64,000 nucleotides of DNA from Alicyclobacillus sp. SO9 (lineage in GTDB: Bacteria > Bacillota > Bacilli > Alicyclobacillales > Alicyclobacillaceae). Made by a program: the position numbers and the translations under genes. The stretch lies in the NCBI RefSeq assembly GCF_016406125.1, contig NZ_CP066339.1, forward strand, positions 3,472,001-3,536,000. The letters run 5' to 3'. Of this stretch, positions 52,647 through 61,487 are shown piece by piece; position 1 is the first letter of the stretch; every line of letters starts with the position of its first letter. A model generated the notes under the pieces. The model was not told where the DNA came from. It ran no database searches and saw only the letters and a list, made by a program, of their open reading frames with translations.

Positions 52647-53855
52647 TTATGATTGGTACGAACGCAATTCAAGTTTTGCAACATCTCGCCGATGAACCTC
52701 ATCCGGACCGTCAGCAATGCGAAGTGTACGCACTGCAGCCCACATTGCAGCGAGAGGAAAATCATCACTCACCCCGGCACCGCCATAGGTTTGAATGGCT
52801 CTGTCGAGTACATGCAGCGCTGCGGTTGGAGCCGCTACCTTAATCATGGCAATTTCCTTACGGGCGCCCTTATTTCCCACCGTATCCATCATATAGGCAG
52901 CCTTCAGTGTCAAGAGACGAGCCTGCTCAATTTCAATTCTGGAATTTGCAATCCACTCACGTATAACACCCTGTTCAGATAACGAACGGTGGAAAGCAAC
53001 TCTCTGAACAGCCCGCTCGCACAGGAGTTCCAAAGCCCGTTCGGCAACGCCGATGGACCGCATACAGTGATGGATCCGCCCTGGCCCTAACCTTCCCTGA
53101 GCAATAGCAAACCCCTTTCCCTCGCCCCATAAGATGTTTTCCGCAGGCACGCGGACGTCAGTATAACTGATTTCTGCATGGCCGTTTGGCGCGTCGTCAT
53201 ACCCAAATACGGATAAGTTTCTCTCCACTCTCACACCCTCGGTGTCCATTGGAACGAGAATCATCGATTGTTGTTCATGCCGTTGTGCATTTGAATTGGT
53301 CTTACCCATTACAATTGCAATTTTGCAGCGCGGATCAGAGCCGCCAGTAGACCACCACTTTCTCCCGTTAATCACATACTCGTTTCCGTCTTTGACAATA
53401 CTTGTTTGGATATTCGTCGCATCAGCAGAAGCGACGTCTGGTTCGGTCATTGCGAAGCACGACCGTATATCTCCTGCGAGCAAAGGTTTCAGCCACTTTT
53501 CTTGCTGCGCCGGTGTACCGTATCTGGCCAACACCTCCATATTTCCTGTATCAGGTGCGTTACAGTTAAATACTTCCGGAGCAATGGGGGATTTACCCAT
53601 GAGTTCGGCTAAGGGTGCGTATTCCAGATTCGTTAGACCCGCTCCGTGAATATTGTCCGGCATAAACAGGTTCCAAAGACCTGCTTCCTTTGCCTTGGTC
53701 TTCATTTCCTCCATGATTGGGGGAATAATCCATCTTTGTCTTTCCTCTTGTAAAGCCTGGAAATACTCTCTTTCTCCTGGGTACACGACATCGTCCATAA
53801 ATTTAATAAGTCGTTCCTGATAGTCTTTAACCGTGTCTGAGTACTCAAAGTCCAT
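52647..53855 (-). CDS. acyl-CoA dehydrogenase, ACAD10/11-LvaC-like
   Basis: A 402-residue flavoprotein. [18 protein letters not shown] is the FAD block. The usual catalytic EGTSE is replaced by [19 protein letters not shown], the form typical of ACAD10/11-like enzymes that act on phosphorylated 4-hydroxyacyl-Co[20 protein letters not shown] is also characteristic. With the adjacent APH-type kinase it would convert 4-hydroxyacyl-CoA to enoyl- or 3-hydroxyacyl-CoA. GGGAG precedes the ATG. Confidence 0.88.
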   Translation of the reverse strand: MDFEYSDTVKDYQERLIKFMDDVVYPGEREYFQALQEERQRWIIPPIMEEMKTKAKEAGLWNLFMPDNIHGAGLTNLEYAPLAELMGKSPIAPEVFNCNAPDTGNMEVLARYGTPAQQEKWLKPLLAGDIRSCFAMTEPDVASADATNIQTSIVKDGNEYVINGRKWWSTGGSDPRCKIAIVMGKTNSNAQRHEQQSMILVPMDTEGVRVERNLSVFGYDDAPNGHAEISYTDVRVPAENILWGEGKGFAIAQGRLGPGRIHHCMRSIGVAERALELLCERAVQRVAFHRSLSEQGVIREWIANSRIEIEQARLLTLKAAYMMDTVGNKGARKEIAMIKVAAPTAALHVLDRAIQTYGGAGVSDDFPLAAMWAAVRTLRIADGPDEVHRRDVAKLELRSYQS

Positions 53856-53978
53856 CTAAATCGCTCCCTTTCCTACACACGAATGCAGTTACATGACTGT
53901 GGCAAGGAGCATCCGTCCAAGGGGGCAGCCTCAATTCTTTGTTTGACCGTTGACATCGAACTGAGACATCCCGCATTT

Positions 53979-54752
53979 CTACTGAGCAAGTGCTCCCCCG
54001 TCTACAGAAAGAACTTGACCAGTGGTATAGTCCGATGCAGCAGAGGCGAAATACAGCGCTGCTCCCTGCAAGTCTCGTTCACCACCAAGACGCCGTAAGG
54101 GAACAGCGTTTATAATTGCTTCTTGATTTGCTTGCAGTACATCTTTCGTCATCTTTGTCGGAAAAAACCCCGGGGCAATAGCGTTAACATAGATGTTGTA
54201 ACGCGCCCACTTTACAGCAAGGTCTTTTGTCAACATAACCACTCCGCCTTTACTGGCGTTATAGCCAACAGCATCCAAAACTTCAGGGGGAGTCCCGCTT
54301 AAGCCGGCAGTTGAAGCTATATTAAGGATCTTTCCGCGCCCCTGCTCTTTCATATGCCGCGCCGTTGCTTGAGACATAAGAAACGTACCTGTAAGATTCG
54401 TTTGAATGACTTTCTGCCAGGCTTCATAAGGCATATCCAGAGCAGGAGCACCCCATGACGCTCCCGCATTGTTGACGAGAATATCTATTTTTCCGAATTT
54501 TTGGATAGATTCATCTACCACTGATTGAATGGAGTTTGGATTCGTCAGATTTAATTCAAGAGCCAGCGCATCTTTACCTGCCTGCACGAGTTGTGAAGCT
54601 AGGTGTTCGCAGTTGGCCACCTTCCGCGAGCAAAGCACGACCTTGGCTCCGGCTTCTGCATAAGCCTGTGCAATTTGAGCACCTAAACCGCGTCCACCGC
54701 CTGTAATGACTGCAACCTTACCCGTCAAATCAAATAAATCGAATACAGACAT
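53979..54752 (-). CDS. SDR-family oxidoreductase
   Basis: A 257-residue classical SDR: TGGGRGLGAQIA, NNAG, NIASTAGLSG and VGYNASKGGVVML (Tyr and Lys kept). Sequence near the end, GALYFASAASDYTTGQVLSVDGGA, is of the gluconate-5-dehydrogenase/FabG type. In this operon it could reduce a 4-ketoacyl-CoA (LvaD role) or oxidise a hydroxyl. GAGGTG precedes the ATG. Confidence 0.88.
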   Translation of the reverse strand: MSVFDLFDLTGKVAVITGGGRGLGAQIAQAYAEAGAKVVLCSRKVANCEHLASQLVQAGKDALALELNLTNPNSIQSVVDESIQKFGKIDILVNNAGASWGAPALDMPYEAWQKVIQTNLTGTFLMSQATARHMKEQGRGKILNIASTAGLSGTPPEVLDAVGYNASKGGVVMLTKDLAVKWARYNIYVNAIAPGFFPTKMTKDVLQANQEAIINAVPLRRLGGERDLQGAALYFASAASDYTTGQVLSVDGGALAQ

Positions 54753-54853
54753 AGCAGCACCTCTACTGATGTGGGTTATGAGATTATTGCAACCGGCTTT
54801 TGTTCCAAAACACAGGTGACCTACCAGTTTTCGTGCCGTACAGATGAAGTCTG

Positions 54854-55273
54854 TTAGGTGATTGACACCCGAAACTCAGCTGTTCCCGTCACAACGACTT
54901 TCTCCGGACTCGTGAATGCCGAAATATCGCACACCGCTACGTTCGTTGCTCCTTCCTCTTGTAGTTCCACGACCGTACCTTCACATGTGACAACATCTCC
55001 CGGACGGACCATTTCTTTGAACCGAACACTAAAATTGAGCAAGTCCCCGTCTTCGCCGATAGCGTCGGTGAGCATCTGTCCCACAAAAGCCATTGTCAGC
55101 ATACCGTGAGCAATCACCCCGCCAAGACCCGCTGCTTCAGCGAATTCATCAACAGTATGAATAGGATTGAAGTCTCCTGATGCACCGGAATACATCACCA
55201 GTTGAGTTTTCGTAACGGGTGACTTTACGAGTCGAGGAAGCGCCTGACCTACCTTGAGATCCGTTGTCGTCAT
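54854..55273 (-). CDS. MaoC-like hydratase
   Basis: A 139-residue hotdog-fold protein. SGASGDFNPIHTVDEFAEAAG holds the catalytic Asp and His, and GGVIAHGMLTMAFVGQML is the second family block. It hydrates 2-enoyl-CoA. ATGA overlap with the upstream gene, so the two subunits are translated together and probably form a heterodimer. Confidence 0.9.
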   Translation of the reverse strand: MTTTDLKVGQALPRLVKSPVTKTQLVMYSGASGDFNPIHTVDEFAEAAGLGGVIAHGMLTMAFVGQMLTDAIGEDGDLLNFSVRFKEMVRPGDVVTCEGTVVELQEEGATNVAVCDISAFTSPEKVVVTGTAEFRVSIT

Positions 55274-55713
55274 TGCTTGCCCCCCTGTCTGTAAATGACC
55301 GATGACGTCCCCTTAACGACGAGGTCTCCGGATTCGGTCTTGGAAGTGTATTCAAATATCAGAAAGGTCATTGTCCCAAGCCTGCCCTTGCGGTCAAATA
55401 CCCGAGTCAGTTTAGTTGAACAGTACAAAACGTCTCCAGGTCTTACAGGACGGTAGTATTCAAACCCTTGCTCACCATGAATCAGTCCATCCTGCGGAAG
55501 GTCAAATCCCTCAATGGCACCATAATCAAAGGTACGACTAAACGTAGGCGGAGCAACGATAGAACCATATCGTGTTGCACTTGCATAGGATTCATCACGG
55601 TATAGTGGATTGGGATCTCCTATGGCCTCCGCAAACTTTCTTATTGCTCCCTTCTCTACTTCATTTCGAACGGGAACAGATTCCTTCCCTATGAAGTTTT
55701 GAAATCTACTCAT
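55270..55713 (-). CDS. MaoC N-terminal-domain-like hydratase subunit
   Basis: A 147-residue hotdog-fold protein of the MaoC_dehydrat_N type. AIGDPNPLYRDESYA has Tyr where the catalytic His would be, so this chain probably lacks activity alone and supports the complete MaoC neighbour, as in two-chain steroid-side-chain hydratases. ATG 55713 follows GGAGGGAGGAG. A 13-residue upstream extension is unlikely. Confidence 0.86.
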   Translation of the reverse strand: MSRFQNFIGKESVPVRNEVEKGAIRKFAEAIGDPNPLYRDESYASATRYGSIVAPPTFSRTFDYGAIEGFDLPQDGLIHGEQGFEYYRPVRPGDVLYCSTKLTRVFDRKGRLGTMTFLIFEYTSKTESGDLVVKGTSSVIYRQGGKQ

Positions 55714-55788
55714 TCGTTCTCCTCCCTCTCCTCGGCACAGACGACTCCTCATGATGTTCTCCGTTGGCCAACGGGCTTGGCGCTGAGT

Positions 55789-57420
55789 TCAGTCCCCTTG
55801 TACGGTGATTAATCCTTCATCCAACTGTTTTCGAAGCGTTCGTTTCGAGAATTTACCCACGCTGGTTTTGGGAATCTCGTCTACGAAGACATACGTGTCA
55901 GGAATCCACCACTTCGCAACTTTGTCTTTCAGAAATTCAGAGAGCACCTCCCCCGTCACGCTCCCCTTATCCTCAGAATGCAACACCACACACGCCAGTG
56001 GACGTTCCTGCCATCTTGCATCCGTGACGCCGATGACAGCGGCTTCAGCAACCGAAGCATGCGACATAATTGCATTTTCCAAGTCGACGGAGGAAATCCA
56101 CTCGCCTCCGCTCTTGATAAGGTCTCTTGTCCGGTCCACTACTTGCAGGTACCCGTTTCCATCCATCGTTGCGATATCCCCGGTGTGGAACCAACCATCC
56201 ACGACCGTCTCCGCCGTTTTCTCAGGATTTTTGTAGTATTCTTTAAGGACCCACGGCCCGCGGAGCAAAAGTTCGCCCATCTGTCTTCCGTCGCGGGCGA
56301 CCTCTTCGCCGCTCTCGTTGACCAATCGCATTTCAAGCCCGGGCACGAGCAGCCCAGTTTTTGTCCTGAGTTTGAATTTCTCTTCATCCCCCAGATTGGC
56401 CAATGCTCGCTTAGGTTCATTTATAAACGTTACAGGCGTCGTCTCAGTTTGACCGTACCCCTGATACAATCGAATCCCGTACTCTTCCTCAAACGCCCTT
56501 GTCAGTCCGACAGGTAGAGCAGACCCCCCAGACATGAGGTACCGAATATGGCTTAAGTCGTATTTTCTCGATGAATTTCGCAAGTGTTGCAAAACACCCA
56601 TCCATATCGTCGGAACCCCCACACTCAAAGTCACTTGTTCCTTCTCCATCAAGTCGCAGAAAATCTCCGGAGTGGGTCGATGACCCGGGTATACCTGTTT
56701 TGCACCTGCCCAGGCATCAATAAACGGCCTCCCCCAAGCATTAACGTGAAACATAGGAACGATGGGCATCGTGACATCGGCTTCGCCAGTCCCTAGTTCT
56801 CCTGTCATACAGGTCAGACAGTGAAGGTAGAGTCCTCTGTGCGAATATACGACACCCTTTGGGTCTCCGGTTGTTGCCGAGGTGTAGGCGAGAATCGCTG
56901 GCGTGTTCTCGTCAAATTCACGAAAATCGTATTCATCGCTTGCTTCACTCATTAGGTTTTCATACAGGTAAGCATTGTTTAAAGGCAAATTTGGCAGGGT
57001 TTCCTTGTCAGTCATAATGACGTATTTCTCTACGGTCTCAAGTCTATCAGCTATTTTGGCAATGACAGGGACTAGGTCTTCATCTACAAAAAGCACCTTG
57101 TCTTCTCCATGATTGATGGAGTAAACAAGTTGCTCTTCGAACAGACGAATGTTAATGGTATGCAACAGCCTTTGCGACGTTGGCACAGCAAAGTACAGTT
57201 CCGCATGGCGGTGGTTATTCCAGGCAAAGCTTCCAACCGTCTCATTGTCTCCAACTCCGAGTGTTCCCAGCACGTTAGCCAGTTTACAAACCCGTTTGTA
57301 AAAGTCAGCGTATGTGTAACGAACAATTCCCGAAAAATCTCGCGACACAATTTCTTTTTCCGGAAAAACTGTATGAGCACGGTATAATACATTTTTCAGC
57401 AGCAACGGGAAATCCATCAT
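55789..57420 (-). CDS. acyl-CoA synthetase (AMP-forming)
   Basis: A 543-residue ANL enzyme. The P-loop is AYTSATTGDPKGVVYSHRG, A4-A5 motif LYQGYGQTETTP, the YxxGD is GWFHTGDIATMDGNGYLQVVDRTRDLIKSGGEWIS, and the C-terminal catalytic Lys is in PKTSVGKFSKRTLR. It activates an acid to its CoA thioester, the entry step of the operon. Medium- or branched-chain acids are suggested by overall type (inference). First gene of the operon. ATG at 57420 ten bases after a G-rich site; 57417 is equally possible. Confidence 0.92.
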   Translation of the reverse strand: MMDFPLLLKNVLYRAHTVFPEKEIVSRDFSGIVRYTYADFYKRVCKLANVLGTLGVGDNETVGSFAWNNHRHAELYFAVPTSQRLLHTINIRLFEEQLVYSINHGEDKVLFVDEDLVPVIAKIADRLETVEKYVIMTDKETLPNLPLNNAYLYENLMSEASDEYDFREFDENTPAILAYTSATTGDPKGVVYSHRGLYLHCLTCMTGELGTGEADVTMPIVPMFHVNAWGRPFIDAWAGAKQVYPGHRPTPEIFCDLMEKEQVTLSVGVPTIWMGVLQHLRNSSRKYDLSHIRYLMSGGSALPVGLTRAFEEEYGIRLYQGYGQTETTPVTFINEPKRALANLGDEEKFKLRTKTGLLVPGLEMRLVNESGEEVARDGRQMGELLLRGPWVLKEYYKNPEKTAETVVDGWFHTGDIATMDGNGYLQVVDRTRDLIKSGGEWISSVDLENAIMSHASVAEAAVIGVTDARWQERPLACVVLHSEDKGSVTGEVLSEFLKDKVAKWWIPDTYVFVDEIPKTSVGKFSKRTLRKQLDEGLITVQGD

Positions 57421-57562
57421 TTCGACTCGCCCCCACAACCTAATTTGTAAGCCTTTTCATATAGAATTGAACCTATTACCTCTTGATTTGAAATAGACGA
57501 AATCACCCTGCGATATCTACCATCACAGTCTCCGTTGCACATATGAAACGCAGTTTATCATT

Positions 57563-57590
57563 ATTATACTACAGTATTCTGTATTGTCAG
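57563..57590 (-). promoter_or_regulatory. promoter of the acyl-CoA operon with operator in the spacer
   Basis: On the minus strand CTGACA, 16 bp, TATAAT. The spacer contains the dyad TACAG-N4-CTGTA (57570-57583), so a repressor bound there would block RNA polymerase. The regulator is unknown; the adjacent IclR-type gene is one candidate. Confidence 0.65.
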
Positions 57591-57667
57591 TCAACGAAAC
57601 CCAAGCACTGGAACCGTCGTCCTGCCGCGACGAAATGACAAGTTCACGGTGTCTATGCCAGTACATT

Positions 57668-58459
57668 TTACGTCGTGTCGAATCGTTCGCCTCGATATTG
57701 ATAGCCGTTCCACTCTGATAACCTCTTTGCCTTTTCCATCAATACAGATACAGCTCTCTGTTCCACGTTTCGATGAAATTCTGATGTCACTGCCATACAG
57801 GCCATTACAAGTTCCACTTGACCGCTCTGATTAAAAATTGGCACCGCGACGGCGGAGATTCCCTCACTCATTTCTCCATGAGAAACCGCATAGCCAAGGC
57901 TTTGGATCTGCATCAAGTTTGCGACAAAACGTTGTTTGTCTACAATTGACTCACGGGTGTATTGTACCAAACCCGTTTCAATGAATTTTTGCCACTCTTG
58001 TTCACCGTCATAGGCCAAAAAACACCGGCCAATTCCAGCTCCGGCAAGAGGGAATTGTTGTCCAATCGAAACGGATATTTTCACCTCCTGTTTTGGTGAT
58101 TCCTCGGAAGCAATGAAAATGAGCCTGTCGTCCCTCAAACGTTCAATGAGGACACTGGTACACCCGGTCTCTACAGACACGGAACTCAACTGCAGAATGG
58201 CAGCAGAAACAACATCATTCAACTCCTTGGCCCGGTTTCCGAGCGGGATAAGGTATGGACCAAGACTGTATTTTTTCTTCTCATCATCATATTTTACAAA
58301 ATCTTCTTGTTGCAAGGTCCTCAGGACGCGGAGGCAGGTTGTCTTATTCACCCCGGTCAACTCTGCAATCTCCTTTAGGGAACTGGATTTGTGGTTGTAG
58401 CGACTCAAGAGTTTAAGAATCTTCATTGCCAAAGATACAGATGGAACGCGGTAGTTCAA
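57668..58459 (-). CDS. IclR-family transcriptional regulator
   Basis: A 263-residue regulator. The winged-helix domain (SLAMKILKLLSRYNHKSSSLKEIAELTGVNKTTCLRVLRTLQQEDFV) is followed by the GAF-like effector domain (VSIGQQFPLAGAGIGRCFLAY). A TTG at 58459 is preferred: AGAGAGG lies eight bases upstream and the upstream frame overlaps a TATATAA-like promoter. It lies between the acyl-CoA operon and cydAB and may control either. Confidence 0.88.
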   Translation of the reverse strand: MNYRVPSVSLAMKILKLLSRYNHKSSSLKEIAELTGVNKTTCLRVLRTLQQEDFVKYDDEKKKYSLGPYLIPLGNRAKELNDVVSAAILQLSSVSVETGCTSVLIERLRDDRLIFIASEESPKQEVKISVSIGQQFPLAGAGIGRCFLAYDGEQEWQKFIETGLVQYTRESIVDKQRFVANLMQIQSLGYAVSHGEMSEGISAVAVPIFNQSGQVELVMACMAVTSEFHRNVEQRAVSVLMEKAKRLSEWNGYQYRGERFDTT

Positions 58460-58597
58460 CGGAAAGACCTCTCTTAGAGTTGAGATGAGCAATCGTTTGG
58501 AATAAAATTCAGAACTTATATAATATTCACACAAACACATTCATTATACCTGTATACAGGAAAATGAGAAAGGAAGGACGAATACAGAAAAGCAAAA

Positions 58598-58638
58598 CCA
58601 TAGGGGAACAGGGACTTTGAACGTCCCCCTATGGCAAA
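58598..58638 (-). terminator. terminator of cydAB
   Basis: On the minus strand CCATAGGGG ... CCCCTATGG forms a 9-bp closing stem with an inner GGGAC/GTCCC-like arm, followed by TTTTGCTTTT. Confidence 0.8.
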
Positions 58639-58715
58639 ACAGCAAACTCACTTATCATATGGCTCAGTCACTGACAGACTGAAGGATTCTGCACCCGAAG
58701 AACTAGAAATGACTT

Positions 58716-59729
58716 TTAGTAGTCCATATGATCTGTCGGTTGCAACCGTTTCCGAAACACCCAATAACTCCAAGCCTGGTATGCCAGGACAATTGGCACC
58801 ACAGACACAGCGACAATGGTCATCACTTTTAAGGAATAGGGGTTTGACGCAGCGTTGTACACAGTCAGGCTCCAGTGCTTGTTTAAAGAACTCACCATCA
58901 CTCTAGGGAATAAATCCATAAACACTGTTGCCGATGAAAAAATAATGGTCAATGCAGTCATGACAAACGCCCATCCGTCACGCTTTGACTTGATAAAAAA
59001 GCGGACTGACAGCAGTGCCAAACCAGCGAGAATGGGAACTGCACCCGGGTCTATGCCTGCTTTGGAGAACATGTCCGTATCAAAATAGCTCAGGACAATG
59101 AAGATAATCAACACAGCAGTTGTCAGTTCTCCAGCGTATACTGCTGCATTACGGGCCTTCTCTCTAAGGTCTCCCGTTGTACGCAATGTGAGAAATATTG
59201 CGCCATGAAGCACAAACAGCACCACCATGCTCAAGCCGCCAACAACTGAATACGTACTTATGAGATTAAAGAAATTGCCTACGTAATTCATATGACTGTC
59301 AATCGGGACGCCCTTCATCATGTTGGCTAAAGCCACCCCAAGCAACAACGGCGGCAATAGACTGCCTGCGAAAATTACCCAATCCCATGTCTTTCGCCAA
59401 CGTGGTGTACCCAGTTTACTGCGAAACTCGAAGGCTACGCCGCGGCCTATGAGCGCTACCAACAGCAAGAACAACGCTAGGTAGAAGCCGCTGAACAACG
59501 TCGCATACCAGTTTGGAAAGGCGGCAAACATCGCTCCTCCTGCAGTAAGGAACCACACTTCATTAGCGTCCCAGAAAGGACCAATGCTATTGATGAGCAA
59601 TCGTCGATCTTCATCTTTTTTCCCCAGCATCGGCAGCAGTATTCCGACACCGAAATCGAACCCTTCCAACAGGAAGAATCCACTGAATAAGATGGCTATC
59701 AATACGAACCATACGGCATTTAAGGTCAT
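58716..59729 (-). CDS. cydB: cytochrome bd oxidase subunit II
   Basis: A 337-residue membrane protein. The N-terminal LEGFDFGVGILLP and GPFWDANEVWFLTAGGAMFAAFP blocks are diagnostic; around eight membrane segments are visible. With CydA it forms the quinol oxidase reducing O2 to water at the cytoplasmic membrane with high affinity. The ATG at 59729 is better spaced from GGGAGG than 59732. Confidence 0.95.
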   Translation of the reverse strand: MTLNAVWFVLIAILFSGFFLLEGFDFGVGILLPMLGKKDEDRRLLINSIGPFWDANEVWFLTAGGAMFAAFPNWYATLFSGFYLALFLLLVALIGRGVAFEFRSKLGTPRWRKTWDWVIFAGSLLPPLLLGVALANMMKGVPIDSHMNYVGNFFNLISTYSVVGGLSMVVLFVLHGAIFLTLRTTGDLREKARNAAVYAGELTTAVLIIFIVLSYFDTDMFSKAGIDPGAVPILAGLALLSVRFFIKSKRDGWAFVMTALTIIFSSATVFMDLFPRVMVSSLNKHWSLTVYNAASNPYSLKVMTIVAVSVVPIVLAYQAWSYWVFRKRLQPTDHMDY

Positions 59730-59758
59730 CATGTACCTCCCAGTCTATGACATCAGTT

Positions 59759-61153
59759 CTAGTGTGATACGCCCATAAATGGAGAGTTATCAAAGTTTGT
59801 CTCCACCTCTGAATCCAGCCCTTCTGGTCCCTGTTTAATCGTTCGGACCAACAGGAATACGTCAATCACAGCCAATACGCCGTACAGTGCTGCAAAACCA
59901 ATGAGCGTCGTGAGGACCAGACCTGCGGAAACTGTCGGTGAGACTCCGTTCTGGGTCTTCAGAAGTCCGAATACCACCCAGGGTTGACGGCCGATTTCGG
60001 TCATAATCCAACCTGCTGAATTGGCGATATACGGCAGAGCAATGGCTGGAAGCATCCATCTGAGAAAACGAGGGCTTTGTGCAATTCGGTTCTTAATCAT
60101 CTTGTACACACCTATTGCAGCCAACAGAATCATCAGCATTCCTGCAAGGACCATAATCCGAAAACTCCAGAAAGTCGTCCGCACAGGGGGAATGTAATTT
60201 CCTGGGCCGTACTTTTGCTGATACTGGGCCTGTATTTGATTCATGCCCTCCACTTTCCCGTGTATCTTGTTGTACGCAAGGATACTGAGCATGTCTGGAA
60301 TCTGAATCTTCATGCTATCCTTATGGTTCGCGTCGTTAATGCTGGCAACCACTGTCCAAGGTGCCGCATCTGAGCTGGTATTCCACAATGCTTCCGAAGC
60401 AGCCATCTTCATAGGTTGCGCCTTGACCAAGTGTTGAGCCTGTTCGTGTCCAACAACCGCCACCAACACACTTGCAGCGATGCCAATCGCAGCAGCCAAA
60501 TGAAACGAACGCTGAAAGATCTCGACGGAGCGCTTTTTCAAAAGAAAATAAGCACTGACACCCATGACAAAAAATGCCCCAGTCGCCAACGCTGCAAAGA
60601 TAACGTGAGGGAACTCAAGCCAAAGCTGCACGTTAGTAATCAATGCGCCAAAACTCGACATTTCTGCGTGGCCAGCCCTCATCGTGTAGCCAACAGGTTC
60701 CTGCATAAAAGAATTCGCAGTCAGAATCCAAAACGCTGACAGTGTAGTGCCAATGGTAACTAACCAGATGGACAGCAAGTGCACCTTTTTCGACACCTTG
60801 TCCCACCCGAACATCCATAATCCGATAAACGTTGATTCCAGAAAGAATGCAGCTAACGCCTCCACGGCCAAAGGCGCTCCAAACACATCCCCCACAAAAC
60901 GCGCATAATCAGACCAGTTCATACCAAACTGGAACTCTTGCATAATCCCTGTAACAACACCTACGGCAAAGTTAATTAAAAACAGCTTCCCCCAAAACTT
61001 GGCCATGGTCTTATAGGATTCATCTTTCTTCGTAACATACAAAGTCTCCATGAGAGCAATAAGAAATACCAGACCAATGGTGAGCGGAACAAAGAAGAAA
61101 TGGTAGACAGTTGTTACACCAAACTGCCATCGAGCTAACAAGAGATTACTCAT
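59759..61153 (-). CDS. cydA: cytochrome bd oxidase subunit I
   Basis: A 464-residue membrane protein. Heme ligands are seen as the His in VTTVYHFFFVPLTIG and in VVGHEQAQHLV; FQFGMNWSDYARFVGDVFGAPLAVEALAAFFLES is a family block, and the Q-loop between TM6 and TM7 is of the short Bacillus type. It takes electrons from quinol. AGGAGG precedes the ATG. cydB follows after 29 bp. No cydCD or cydX is visible nearby. Confidence 0.95.
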   Translation of the reverse strand: MSNLLLARWQFGVTTVYHFFFVPLTIGLVFLIALMETLYVTKKDESYKTMAKFWGKLFLINFAVGVVTGIMQEFQFGMNWSDYARFVGDVFGAPLAVEALAAFFLESTFIGLWMFGWDKVSKKVHLLSIWLVTIGTTLSAFWILTANSFMQEPVGYTMRAGHAEMSSFGALITNVQLWLEFPHVIFAALATGAFFVMGVSAYFLLKKRSVEIFQRSFHLAAAIGIAASVLVAVVGHEQAQHLVKAQPMKMAASEALWNTSSDAAPWTVVASINDANHKDSMKIQIPDMLSILAYNKIHGKVEGMNQIQAQYQQKYGPGNYIPPVRTTFWSFRIMVLAGMLMILLAAIGVYKMIKNRIAQSPRFLRWMLPAIALPYIANSAGWIMTEIGRQPWVVFGLLKTQNGVSPTVSAGLVLTTLIGFAALYGVLAVIDVFLLVRTIKQGPEGLDSEVETNFDNSPFMGVSH

Positions 61154-61487
61154 GCAGATCCTCCTTTTTCTCTTAGGTGTAGCTAAAGCATTGATAGGAT
61201 ACAGTACTGACTCCTACCCCCGTGGTCTCCCACTCCTTATGTTGATGAAACAGTTGCATGTGCGCTAGAGCCAAACAACCCATTTTGCTAATAGTGCATA
61301 TTTGCGTACACTAAGCAATTCGGACTAGCTGTGATCTAGTTCACTTTCAGACACGTATTTTATGGCGAATTTGTGTATCGTTTTTGTTACGAAATTGTTC
61401 TATTTTCGAGACATTCATGAAAGACTCAAGGCGGTATCATATCTTACTATTAAATGTATAGAACGGACTCTGTGGAGAGTGATAGAG
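61154..61487. other. divergent promoter region of cydAB and the transposase-like gene
   Basis: 334 bp. It holds a CRP/FNR-like dyad, TGTGA-N6-TCACT, at 61330-61345. No perfectly spaced promoter was found. A Rex-type box (TTGTGAA-N6-TTCACAA) is not evident. Confidence 0.4.
61330..61345. promoter_or_regulatory. possible FNR/CRP-type site
   Basis: TGTGATCTAGTTCACT matches TGTGA-N6-TCACA with one base off. It is 177 bp upstream of cydA and 143 bp upstream of the transposase-like gene. An oxygen-responsive regulator would make sense for cydAB. One mismatch and distance keep this tentative. Confidence 0.35.
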
